Shown here piece by piece: positions 9,254 to 19,029 of a stretch of 22,965 bases of DNA. Both the position numbers and the translations under genes were made by a program. The notes beneath the pieces are model-generated. The model searched no databases and was not told the origin of the DNA. It was given only the letters and a program-made list of their open reading frames with translations. The stretch is from Acanthamoeba lenticulata. Lineage: Eukaryota; Discosea; Longamoebia; Acanthamoebidae. Position 1 is the stretch's first letter, and each line of letters opens with the position of its first letter. The stretch is taken from contig NAVB01001967.1 of the NCBI GenBank assembly GCA_002179805.1, forward strand, positions 1 to 22,965. Direction: 5' to 3'.

Positions 9254-11372
9254 CTACGCAGTGTCCCGATCGGTTGTTCTGTGCAGGCGCGCCCACTCCA
9301 GGAGCACATTGAGCACCTTGTCTCGCATGGCCGTGAGTGAAGGGTCCTCGAGGCCGGGGAACGGAGGCTGTATGTCCTGCGTGTGCCCTGCCCGATCGAA
9401 ACGCGCACTCGTTCAGCGTTGATTAGCCTCGAGTGCCCGAAAAGGGGAGCGAGTAAACGCACCACCCACGTAGCTGAAGGCCAACAGGTCGGACGACAGG
9501 TCATTTTGGGGCGAGAAGCCGCGCACCGGATCGTAGGACGCGCTGGTGAAGATGATCCGCCCGTAGGATCCGTCAGCCACGCCCGTGCCTACCAGGTACG
9601 TTTCGATGTAGTTGGGGTCCGGATTGACGCCGTAGCGCGCCTCACACATCGGGCGCCACACGCGTTCCAGCCAGCTGTCCCACGAGTACGGCGCAAACAG
9701 ATCGTTCACACCGTCCGTGCTCTGTCGTCACGTGTAGGCCGACCAATCAATGTAAACAACAACTCGCTGGCTGGTGCTGGCGGCCAGTGAGGAGGCGGCT
9801 CACGTACGGCGGGAAGCACAACGGCGGTGCACACTTGGTAGAGCCACTGGTCGACCTCGAGCACCTGGGCAGCGCCGGTGGAGAACAGGTCGGTCGAGTT
9901 GAAGCAGGGCACAGGCGCGATTGTGACGTTGAATCCGAAGCGCACGACCCGGCCGATGCGCTCGACCATGTCCGGCACCTGTGCGCTGTTGGCCAGCTTG
10001 CACGCGTACTGGCGTCGTTGCTGTCGGTCAGCAAAGACGACAACGAAAGAGGCCGACCATCAACTCGCTTTGACGTACGTCGAGGGGCGGCGTGAACTCG
10101 GGCGCGTAGAGAGCCGGGTAGGGGAAGTTGAACTCTGTGATGAAGGAGAAGGCCCAGGCGCTCCACCACAGCGCATCATGCGCGCTTGCCTCGGAATCAA
10201 ACGTGACGCCCGGGCACATGCCGAACGCAGACTGGAAGGTTTGTTGATCACGCACGCACACACATGTCAAGAACGTAAGAAGACGAGCGTCTGCACACCG
10301 TCAGTTGGACGTACGGCAATGCGGTCGCGGCCAGCCTGATCAACAGCCATCTTGCGCATCATGGCGTAGGCCAGCCCGATGTTGTTCCCACATGTCGGAT
10401 CTGATTAGATTTTGTCGTTTTGTGACCCGCGGTTGGTTGTGTCCGAGCTGGCGAGAAGGATCGATCAGAGCGCACCATGATCCAGGAAGGACTTGGAGAC
10501 CAGGTGGAACCAGCTCTCCGGGTCAGCCCGGTTGGCAAAGAGGGGCGAGGCCGAGGCCACACTGCCCCAGAACACGTTGCCGTACTTGATCCTGTATGAC
10601 GTGGGGACGCAAAGGATAAGAAGGTTGTTGATGGTTCAGAGGAACGGCGATGATGACGACATACCTGAGGAGAGCCGACAAGAGGCCACCGTAGGAGCCG
10701 CCAAAGCAGAAGACGGGGTTGGAGGTGTTGTAAGACTGCTTCACGTGCTGGACGATGACCGCATAGTCGGCCAGCCTGAAAGGGGGATCGTAAGTTGAGC
10801 AGTTGTGGCAAACCGAATCGTATGCGCGAAGACGTACGCCTGCTCGATGGTGAGCCACCCAAACTGCTCGGGAGTAGGGCGGCGGCCAAAGGGCAGGCTA
10901 GTGCCATAGTAGCGGTGCTCAGCAGACACGATCAGCCCGCCGGTGAGCTGGGCGTAGTGGGCGGTCACCAGATACTCCACCGAGCCGATCGGGGTCGGCG
11001 TCTCGGCGCCCACATAAACTGGTCCGTTGGCTGAGTTTAGGTCCGAGCGCCAAAAGTAAATGAACAAAGTGGTGATCACGTACAGAAGATGGGCCCGGTG
11101 CCATTCCAGTACTGGTCGTTGACGTAGTAGTTTTGCGCGAAGTACTGCTTCACTTGAAAGTTGAAGTGGTCCAGGGTCTGACCAGTAGGTGAGAATTCTT
11201 TGACAAAGACATTAAGGAGCAAGGGAAGACGGTTTTAAGAAAGAAGAAAGGTTGCCTGGTTGTAGACGAATGCTGTGGGCCCACGAGACAATGCACCGCA
11301 AAGTGACGGCGCACACTGCCAGAGGGTCAGCACGCCCAGAAGGAGCACCACACATGAGCGAGCTGCCAGCAT
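9254..11372 (-). CDS. S28 family serine carboxypeptidase (lysosomal Pro-X carboxypeptidase / DPP7-like)
   Basis: Secreted or lysosomal peptidase of family S28, which releases residues next to proline. Exons, 5' to 3' on the minus strand: 11372-11256, 11177-11084, 11030-10838, 10775-10665, 10591-10476, 10400-10315, 10231-10079, 10008-9808, 9721-9463, 9387-9254. They total 1,464 nt (487 residues), the usual family size, in phase throughout. A signal peptide (MLAARSCVVLLLGVLTLW) is followed by the conserved NQTLDHFNF entry, EHRYYGTSLP, TIEQALADYA, nucleophile motif GGSYGG (Ser162), CGNNIG, IIFTSASYDP (Asp421) and SYVGGHT (His445). The triad is therefore complete, although His445 appears only when intron 9 is spliced. 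Sequons NCS-like and NTS/NST suit a secreted glycoprotein. Intron 1 best fits a GC-AG intron (11255-11178). PRCP and DPP7 cannot be told apart by eye. Tail-to-tail with the Cys-rich gene, divergent from the LtaS-like gene. Confidence 0.92.
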
Positions 11373-11724
11373 GGTCAGGGTGAAGGCAGGATCGTGGTAG
11401 TCAGGCGGATTTGGGTCTTAGCCCAAGGGAGAAGAGTCGGCGCAAGACGATTCCAAACAACCAACGGAACGATCGGTAATTTGCTTGAATTAAGGAACGG
11501 CCAAAGAAATGTGCCAATCCTTCTGGAAAAAAACATTTCCGCGCGGAGTGTTCTGCAGGAGCTGTAGCGCAAAAACCCCGCAAGCAAGTCGTCGTGGCGC
11601 TCGGACCCTCGCTAGTTGGTCGTTCTTCGCGCACTTGCACTCAACCCGTGCCTGACCTGCGCCAGGGGTGAGTCAGTGGATACGTTGATTTGTCTCATCT
11701 TAGGCTTTGTGCGAAGCCGGCACG
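11373..11724. promoter_or_regulatory. Divergent intergenic region between the S28 peptidase and LtaS-like genes
   Basis: About 350 bp separate the two divergent start codons, so both promoters must lie here. I see no clear TATA box. A TGAGTCA palindrome (bZIP-type core) occurs at 11669-11675. A GTGAGT..TTAG pair (about 11668-11703) could be a 36-nt 5'-UTR intron, but this is weak. No RNA gene seen. Confidence 0.35.
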
Positions 11725-14700
11725 ATGTTTTCCGAATCCAACGAGCGCCTCATCAAGCGGCGGCCTGAGTGTGGCAAGGTGCCGCACCATCCGCCTTTCA
11801 ATCATGCACAAGACGTAATCCCGCGCCAGCACTGCATCTGCGCAGCATCTTAGAGATCCACGGCAAGGCCTTATTTGTAAAGGTGTGGGCGCCTTCCGTG
11901 TCAACGTGTATTGGCAGGTGCAGGCGGTGGCAGAACCAACCGAAAAGTTGCGCAGCGATGTAGAGGCGCAACATGCTGGGGCCCTCCCCCACGAGCGACG
12001 AGACTCGTCCGACGACTGTCTAGTCTCCTCGCCCGCGGGCCAGTTTTGTGATCGCCTGGCTGGCGTTCTGATGGCCAACTCGCGAAGCGTGACCTTCGTC
12101 ATGGCCCTGATCAACTCCATGATACAGATCCTCATTTACTCCTTCAGCTTGAGCACCATTATCAACAACTACGACCCTGAGCTCTACAAAAACAACTACC
12201 CACAGGTTTGCCGCCTCCTACCCACCAGCGTCTTCGACGTACGCAGCATGGTGCTAACAACGCACCTCCTACATGATATTCTACGCAGTACGTGATGCAT
12301 CACCTCGGCTACTTCAACTACATGATCTTCCACTGCCTCTTCACTGGGGTGATGAGCTGGGCGACGCTTCATCTGGTCCTCTACGTCATCGGTACGCTGG
12401 GCCAGCTGGTGCTTGGCTTACCACAGTGCCCAAGCTGGCTGCGAAACTGGGCCAAGGGCGCAGAGCGCTACTCGATCGGCCTGTATGTGACCGTGGCCCT
12501 GCTCGCCGTCGTGGAGATCATCCTCCTGGCCCTCTACGTCCTCGAATGCCGGCTCCTCGTGGACATGTCGGTGCACCTCATTGACCTCGACCTTGTCGAG
12601 ATCCTGGGCATCAAGCAGGTCCTGCAACGCCAGCGCGAGCTGGGCGCGGGCCTCGACCCCGAGCACTGGCCCTACATCAAGCTCGTGGTGGTCCTGCTCT
12701 TCCTGGGCCAGGCCGCGTGCTTCTTCCTTGCGCGCCTGATTCTGCGCAAGATGACACGCCCGAAGCTCCGCAAGCTCTTCCTCGGCATCATTCTCGTCAT
12801 CACTGTCTCGGGTCTTCTCGTGATGTTCCAGACCGCGTTCATCTACGAGGACGTTGAGCACTACCGGGGCCAGCTCCCCTTCAACTACTTTGACCCCAAC
12901 CCGGTCGACAAGTACGTTTACGTTTTACACAGCTTGGCTGGGCTGCTTGGGCTGGACTTAGTCTGACTTGGGTGTGGCCTTGTGACCACATAAGGTTGAT
13001 CCCGACGCTGGCGCGGACCAACGCGGTCTTCCCGCCGACGCCCGGCAGCGGCTACCCGCTGGCGAGCGAGGAGCTGCAGGCCGCCGTGCGCCTGAAAAAG
13101 AACGTCATCCTCCTGAGCGTGGAGTCCATGCGACACGACGACGCCACCCACGTCCGTTCGCCGCACCTCATGAAGTTTGTCGAGGTAACGTACATACATG
13201 TGGCACGAGGACTCTCAACCACTATCGGGGCACACCTGACGTGTTTGTGTGTGGCCGCGGACAGGACCACAAGTGCATCGCGCCGCAGCGGCACGCGGGG
13301 GCCGGGCATGTGTCAGAGATGGGCCAGTTTGGAATGTTCTACGGCCTCCACTCGTACCACTACCACACGTTCTCTGTGGGTCACATCCCCTCCTACGCCC
13401 TCAAGCTCCTCAAGCAGAATGGTGCGTCCGTCCGTCCGTCCGTCCGCCACCGCCGCACGCTAAGCTGCAGCTCGATCAAGGGCTCACGCTCACGGCATGT
13501 ACCATGCCCCGTGTCTCTCCGCAGGCTACGTGACGGGCGGCGTGGTGGCCACGGCGGCGTGGAACTACCCCAACAGGAACCTCTACAACAATTTTGACGA
13601 GTTCGACAGCATGAACGACAACTACGAGTTCCTCGAGAAGACCCAGGTACATGCATCAGCGTGAGATAACTTGAGCTCAAGTCCCTGACCATCGAGCTTT
13701 GGGTTGTGGGGGCGAATAGGCCTTTGTCGAGCGGAGGAAGGAGGACAAGAAGCCGTTTTTCCTGTTCCTGCACGTGCACAAGCGTCCGCTGCCAGACCCG
13801 CTGCCGGCCGGCTACTACCAGCGCGATGCGGAGAATGATCAGCGCGAGTTCTCCAATCGCATCATCCGCTTCAAGGACGAGGACCGGCACCGGGCGCTCG
13901 AGATACTGCGGGAAGCTGGCATGCTCGAGGGCCAGTCGATCGTCGTCTTGACATCCGACCACGGCAACATGGAGGGCGAGCATGGCGAGCGCGGCCACGG
14001 CCAGCGTGAGAGCTCCTGGTGGAACGAAAAGGCCCTCCTTCCGGCCTTTATCTGCATTCCTGGCGAGGTACTCCACTCCCTCGGTCCAGCAGCAGCAGCG
14101 ATGGTCTAAACTCGGGTGGGTTGCGCAGGACATGGAGCAATACCAGCGTCCGGCCCTCGGCTCGCACGTCGACATCGTACGTCTCGCAGTCATCCCGTAT
14201 AGTTGAGAAGGGGAAGAGGGAGGGGGTGGATTCATCCGTTGACCACCTCGCGGTCGGCGTGACGCAGATCCCAACCTTTATGGACTACCTGGGCCTGAGC
14301 CCGAAGATCGATAGTCGGGTTTACAGCAACGGCCGATCACTCCTGATCAAGAAGGACGAACCCGACTGGACCGTCGATCGGTAATCGATTACTCGTTCTT
14401 CTTCTCGCGGGTGGAGGAGCAGCGGCTGACGAGCAACGGTGGTGTGGTCGGGGGGGGGGACAGGTTTGTTGTGTTTTCGCCGCGCTACTTCCCCGAGAAG
14501 AACAAGGTGATCGCGGTGGCCACGACCGACTACAAGTTCTGGTTCCGCGTGGCGAGCTTCGACCACAAGACGCGAAGCATGGAGTTTGTGCCGCTCAAGG
14601 CCACGCGGTGGGATGACGAAAGCTTGTGCATGCCGTACGAGCTCCGCGAAGAGTGGTCCCGCATCCCGCGTTCTGCCGGGGACCGCGAGGTGGCGGTCGA

Positions 14701-14797
14701 GACCAAGTGCAAGCTCGGTCATTTCAGCAAACTCGCGGAGCGCTTCCGGCACGAGTTCTTCAACTTCTTGGACGTCGACTACGAGGCCTACGCTTAG
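11725..14797 (+). CDS. Five-TM alkaline-phosphatase-superfamily enzyme, LtaS/YejM-like
   Basis: Predicted 758-residue membrane phospho- or sulfo-transferase/hydrolase-like protein. Exons: 11725-11778, 11918-12205, 12289-12911, 12995-13184, 13265-13421, 13525-13646, 13720-14067, 14129-14176, 14268-14380, 14464-14797. They sum to 2,277 nt, in phase. The N-terminal third holds five hydrophobic helices (FVMALINSMIQILIYSF; YMIFHCLFTGVMSWATLHLVL; YVTVALLAVVEIILLALYVL; KLVVVLLFLGQAACFFLARL; FLGIILVITVSGLLVMFQ). The globular domain follows: NVILLSVESMRHD (putative metal ligand Glu365), AGAGHVSEMGQFGMFYGL (Ser402 at the nucleophile position), VVLTSDHGN with GEHG (Asp558, His559) and HVDI then IPTFMDYLG. 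This order and five-helix layout match bacterial LtaS and YejM-type proteins. The sulfatase formylglycine motif C-x-P-x-R is absent (CIAPQR has one residue too many). Exon 2 could start at 11918 or 11924. Substrate unknown. Superfamily call firm, subgroup inferred. Confidence 0.75.
13426..13445 (+). repeat. (GTCC)5 microsatellite in an intron
   Basis: Five perfect GTCC units begin 4 nt after the donor of intron 5 of the LtaS-like gene. The run lies wholly within the intron (13422-13524). Confidence 0.9.
14450..14459 (+). repeat. G10 tract, LtaS-like gene intron 9
   Basis: Ten Gs sit 2 nt before the CAG acceptor at 14461-14463, where a pyrimidine tract would be expected. One of six similar tracts between 14450 and 16977. 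Confidence 0.9.
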
Positions 14798-15007
14798 GCG
14801 GTTGACTGCGTTTTGCGTTCGTTTCAATGCATCATTTTTGTGTACAAAAAGGAGACTTCGACCATCCTGTGTTGCCCATAGCGGTTATTTGCCCATGCGG
14901 TGGGTGGTTCACAAAAAAGGACGACTGCAATGTAGACATGAACGTAAACGCGCGGCTTCATAAAGATTGCTGCTCTCCGGGCCTCCTGGAGGCACTGAAT
15001 TCCTTCT
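14798..15007. other. Convergent 3' gap between LtaS-like and RBR ligase genes
   Basis: The 210 bp between the two stop codons holds no recognisable gene. Neither strand shows a canonical AATAAA, so the two 3' ends cannot be placed from sequence. Confidence 0.5.
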
Positions 15008-18000
15008 TCAGGAACGGAAGAAGCCTCTCTTTTTGGCGGGGGGCTTGGCCTTGGGAGCCTCCGAAGAGACTTTTCCTCCCCTGCCAGCAGGCGGTGCTGC
15101 TCTGCCCTCGCTCGAGCTCCTGATTTCGCGGCCATCAGGCGTGAACCGTGCGCCTTGCGTCAGCCCTGCACAGGGTGTGGGTTTGAGCGTGAGTTGACCC
15201 AGTGCGCGGCAAATTGGGGGGGGGGTTGTAAGCGGTTTACCTTCCCTCACGCCGTCGAGGAGGTGCTCGAGGCGGGTGCGGGCAAGGTTGGTGAGGTCGA
15301 TGATGTGCCGCTTCTCCTCGGGGCTGCCGCAGAGCGGTTTCTCCAGCGCACCAGAGAGCGCTTCCGTGTTGGTCTCGAGCTCCTCCTGCAGCCACTCAAA
15401 CAGGTTCTTCTCGGAGCTCCCGTCGGGCAGGTAGAACGCCAGCACATACGTGTACTTGAGCGTGCGCCGGCACTGCGTTGGTGATCCCAAACTTAAGTTG
15501 AAAGCGGGCAGAGGGAAGGGGTAAGGGGGAGGAGGGGAGGAGGAATGTCAACCTCGATGAGCTGCTCGGTGGCGTTGAAGATGTAGTTCACGTCGGTGCT
15601 TCTGTCCGTATCGAACTCCTGCTCGCGAAGGTCCATCATCTTATCGACGGCCTTCTGGCGCAGCTCGTTCTCGAATTTCTGTGTCACGAACACCGGAAGC
15701 ACACATTTATCAAGGTTACACAACAGCCTTAGGGCGCGGGTTGCAGGTCCATATAAGAAAGAAGGTCTGAGTGCTGAGAGGCCAGGCACCTGCGAGTCCA
15801 TGTGCGCCTTGTAGCGGTGGTAATAATGCAGGTAACGCTCGAGCGTCTTGCGCGCCGTGTTGGAATTCTGCAAAAGGAGTGAGCCCCCCCCCCCAATGCC
15901 TCGTCAGCATGGCAGGCAGGAGGACGGGGACAAACAAAACCAAACCTCCTCCTTCTGCTCGTTTTCGACGTAGCGATTGCAGGACGTGTGGCTCGCCCAG
16001 GGCCCCATGCAGATCCAACTGCGGTTTCAAGAACACGCCAGGGCCGGCAGAAGCGTTGTGTCAGGAATCAAATCAACGTCGATTGACGCGAGGCGTCGTG
16101 GGGGAAACCAATGCACCAGAATTCAAAGCCGCAGCTGGTGTTCCTGCAGGTCATGTGGTTGCATCTGCACGAGGTCGACATACGCCACGGAATGAGGCGA
16201 GACGGACCACCAAAAGCGCAGTTTGGGGGGGGGGGTAGGGTCCACTGAACGCAGTACCCTCCGTTCTTCTCGATAGCAGTGTGGCACTTGGGGCAGTCCT
16301 TGGTGTTGGCGTTCAGCCAGTTGGCCGTCTCGCTGTCATCCTTGCACTTTTGCTCCCATTTCTTCATCTGCACACGGCCAATCAACATTGTTAAAACAAC
16401 AAACAAAAAAAAACGCCAAAAACAACACCCTCCACACTTTTATATAATAGTGCTTGTACAGAAGAAGGTCGCATACCTCATCGCATCTCGCCGGGGCGTG
16501 CGCTTCTCCGTGGCACACAAAGCAGAAACGGAAGCCACAGTTGCACGGCACCCGCAACTCTGCGCAATTGACACCAAATAAAACCGCGTTTAGGCCTCGC
16601 CTTAGAGAGAGAGATATGCTTTGGGGGGGGGGAGCAAACGCTCTTCGCCAACCTGTGGTGAGTTCACAGCGCACGGCATGTGTGCAGCCAGGGGCAGGAC
16701 ACCACTGCATGTTGGGATTCTGATCGACGAAGCCCTTCGTGATGAAGTCGGTGTACTTTTTGTAGGCCGGCGCCCTGTTGTGTTGCTCATGAATGAATAG
16801 GATACCGTTGCAAACCACTGAGAGAGAGAGAGAGAGGGCGTACGAGACGACACGCTTAATGAGGCTGGAATCCACCACTTTGTTGCACTTGTGCATCATG
16901 CACGGAATGCCCAGGGCCTCACCCTCCTTGATTTTAAGCTCCAGATAGCCTGCGCCCACAAGCAGATCCCCCCCCCCTCTCCAATCAGTAGCCGCATACA
17001 GGACACGAGGACGGCTGCACGCGCAACACATTACACACCTTGCCAGCACGTATTGCAGAAAGCATGGCCACAGCGAGACATGCTGGCGTTCTCGGGCTCC
17101 AAGTCATCGCCGCAGATGAGGCAGTCCCCTTCGATCGGGTCGTCCGAGTGCTCATCCAACACAACACCCTGCAAGTGGACCAGCACCCCACCGACACAAG
17201 AAGCGTCGCCATTGGCTTCGTCGGGATTGTGGCCCACGCGGGACGTGACTGCATCGGTAATATGGAGGTGGGACGCACGGCCGCGGTCGTCACTTTTTCG
17301 GGGTCCTCAAAGTAGCGCTCGGTGAGCCTCTCGGCATCCCACCTGGCCAAGCGTGGTTAGCAAATGATGAAACAACTTCCTTTTCAACAAGTGCCAACTT
17401 CATCAAGGTGTCTGCCTCCACCCCAAGACAGCTCAAAGGGGGAAGGGATTCAAGTACTTAAAGTGTCGAAGAAGGGCCGCTGAATCAGAAAAGCCAAACC
17501 CGGTGAGGGACATAATCTTGCGGATCTCCGTGGCCGCAGCTTCCGCTGTGTGACACATCGAGAAACACACAAGTCGGCTAAGAGTCTTTTTGAAACACAC
17601 ATCATCACACGAGTTGAGGATGATTGATCGCAATGAATTACCCAGCTCACGCTCGCTGTAGCACTTGACCTTTGTGGCCTCTCGTTCAGGGATGCCCAAG
17701 GCGGCGCCATCTGACCGGGCCAGTGAGTCACTTGAGTACATACAGTGGATGGAGTGATAGACAGTCTTGGGGCGGGCCTTACCGGTGAAGTCGAGGTCAT
17801 CGTCGTAGTCATCGGCGTCCACGCCGTCCACTGACTGCTTGAGGCTTCGTTTGAGTATCTTGCTCTCGTGCTCCGTCGCTGTCGCTGCGGTGCCCGAGTC
17901 GTCGTAGTCGGTAGTGATCTCGCACGGGTCAAACTCGAGCGGTTCGGGCTGTGGCGCAGGCGCTGGTTTGGGAGCAGACCTGCGCCAGGCGTGGGTGAGG

Positions 18001-18295
18001 CTGAGGTTATCAACAAACTTCTCTTTTTACATGAGGGAAGTTCGAACTTGGGAGGCTCTGCTTGCGGGGGCAACATGTCGCCCAGCGACCCGCTCAAGAT
18101 CAACTCTACATGCGCGAGTGAACATAGCCAGGTTGAACGTGAGCAGAGTAATCTTTAAAGAAGTGGGAGACCTCCAGTACCTAAAGCCGTGTCCACCGAG
18201 GAACTGCCACAAACGAGCAGGGCTTGATGCGCAATGGGAGCGTCAAAGCCCATACTAACAAGGGTGGCCAACATCAAGTCATCAACCGCGTCCAT
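15008..18295 (-). CDS. Ariadne-type RBR E3 ubiquitin ligase with N-terminal UBA domain
   Basis: Cytosolic or nuclear ubiquitin ligase of the RING-between-RING class. It takes ubiquitin from an E2 onto a RING2 cysteine, then to substrate. Exons, minus strand: 18295-18181, 18105-18048, 17979-17783, 17710-17642, 17545-17458, 17342-17279, 17168-17039, 16949-16844, 16774-16653, 16559-16477, 16367-16258, 16164-16117, 16018-15946, 15867-15790, 15678-15553, 15472-15241, 15165-15008. They sum to 1,857 nt (618 residues), in phase. Order: UBA (about 3-48; [15 protein letters not shown]), acidic linker, Ariadne UBA-like helices ([20 protein letters not shown]), RING1 (from Cys213; [18 protein letters not shown]), IBR ([18 protein letters not shown]), RING2 ([14 protein letters not shown], catalytic Cys382, then NHMTC and FCWICMGPW), and Ariadne domain ([18 protein letters not shown]). 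The Cys382 codon directly follows a splice junction. The tail is basic and Pro/Lys-rich. Confidence 0.93.
15216..15225 (+). repeat. G10 tract (C10 in RNA), RBR gene intron 16
   Basis: Uninterrupted run of ten Gs on the plus strand, so C10 in the minus-strand transcript. It lies near the donor of the intron 15240-15166. Confidence 0.9.
15884..15894 (+). repeat. C11 tract (G11 in RNA), RBR gene intron 13
   Basis: Eleven Cs on the plus strand read as G11 in the transcript, close to the acceptor of the intron 15945-15868. Confidence 0.9.
16225..16235 (+). repeat. G11 tract (C11 in RNA), RBR gene intron 11
   Basis: Eleven Gs on the plus strand, about 22 nt inside the donor of the intron 16257-16165. 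Confidence 0.9.
16623..16632 (+). repeat. G10 tract (C10 in RNA) beside (AG)n, RBR gene intron 9
   Basis: Ten Gs at 16623-16632 lie next to an (AG)n run at about 16604-16614. Both fall inside the intron 16652-16560. Confidence 0.9.
16820..16836 (+). repeat. (GA)8 microsatellite, RBR gene intron 8
   Basis: A perfect GA dinucleotide run inside the intron 16843-16775. In the transcript it is a CT run just after the donor. Confidence 0.9.
16968..16977 (+). repeat. C10 tract (G10 in RNA), RBR gene intron 7
   Basis: Ten Cs on the plus strand give G10 in the transcript, shortly before the acceptor of the intron 17038-16950. Confidence 0.9.
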
Positions 18296-18391
18296 CTTGG
18301 CGTTGATTTAATCAAAAATAGAACTTTCGTTTCAGCGCAAAAGGGCACTTTTCTGCGAATAATTTCCAAATAAATGTTATTTTCTTGTTCT

Positions 18392-18952
18392 TCATGGGAG
18401 GATGGCGCTGGCGAGGCGGAGCACAAGTTCCGTCTTCGTGCCTCCCTTGCGTAGGCCCCGTGCGCACAGCTCCTCCTGTAGCTCGGAGCACGACAGGTTC
18501 AACAGGCGTCGAGCATACTCCTCCCGCTCGTGAGGCGTGTGTCGCTTGGTGTAGGCTTCATCGTCCGTGTCCTCGTCCTCATCACTATCATCTTCATCGC
18601 CATCTACGTACGTGAGGTACTCATCGGGCAGCAGCCGCCACGATGGAGTGTACACGTCACGGCTGGGTGGGGCCCGTTGTGGCGTGTCCTTGTGCAGGCT
18701 CACCACCCCTGGCACCATCTCTGCAACTTCAACACATCCTATCTGCGTCGCTGTGTGGCTCAAGGGCAGCTCCCGGGGTTGCGCCACTACGTCAATGGCT
18801 GAGGCCAGCGCCCCGGTGGGCTGCGTCGAAGAGGGAAGGCTTTGGTCCCCCTCATCGTGCACGTGCATTAACGCCAACCGTCGGCGGAGGTATTCTTCAT
18901 CAGTAATGAACCCGCACCGATAGACATCGTCGAGGCGCACCAGCTCGTCCAT
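18392..18952 (-). CDS. Small acidic SAP-domain protein
   Basis: Single-exon 186-residue protein. The ATG at 18952 is the first in frame; the frame stays open upstream only through non-ATG codons. The C-terminal ~35 residues (LSCSELQEELCARGLRKGG then KTELVLRL) fit the SAP helix-extended-helix motif, a small DNA- or RNA-binding unit of nuclear proteins. The N-terminus (MDELVRLDDVYRCGFITDEEYLRRRL) resembles the short SHOCT-like pattern of 'start, gain, IT-x-EEY'. Between them are a low-complexity linker and an acidic run (DGDEDDSDEDEDTDDE). Specific function not recognised; a nuclear role is inferred from SAP plus the acidic patch. It shares a 77-bp divergent promoter with the SET/MYND gene and lies head-to-tail 96 bp downstream of the RBR ligase start. 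Confidence 0.75.
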   Translation of the reverse strand: MDELVRLDDVYRCGFITDEEYLRRRLALMHVHDEGDQSLPSSTQPTGALASAIDVVAQPRELPLSHTATQIGCVEVAEMVPGVVSLHKDTPQRAPPSRDVYTPSWRLLPDEYLTYVDGDEDDSDEDEDTDDEAYTKRHTPHEREEYARRLLNLSCSELQEELCARGLRKGGTKTELVLRLASAILP

Positions 18953-19029
18953 GTTCCAGTTTGTTTGGCGAATGAGCGATGTGCAGTGCAAAAAAATTTA
19001 AATAAACCGAGAAAAGAAAGAAACTAAGA
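18953..19029. promoter_or_regulatory. 77-bp divergent promoter, SAP and SET/MYND genes
   Basis: Only 77 bp separate the two divergent start codons. The gap holds an A/T-rich core, TTTAAATAAA at 18997-19006, followed by an A/G-rich stretch leading into ATG 19030. The core is about 45 nt from the SAP ATG and 24 nt from the SET ATG. It could serve as TATA for the former and perhaps both. Confidence 0.5.

Noticed and set aside
11695..12135. 146-codon minus-strand frame over the start of the LtaS-like gene
   Set aside because: No domain-like features. It overlaps exons 1-2 of a gene whose phases fit throughout.
13265..13300. Sulfatase formylglycine motif in CIAPQR of the LtaS-like protein
   Set aside because: The motif is C-x-P-x-R; here Cys and Pro are separated by two residues. 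The GHVSEMG serine, aligned to the FYGL block, is the better nucleophile candidate.
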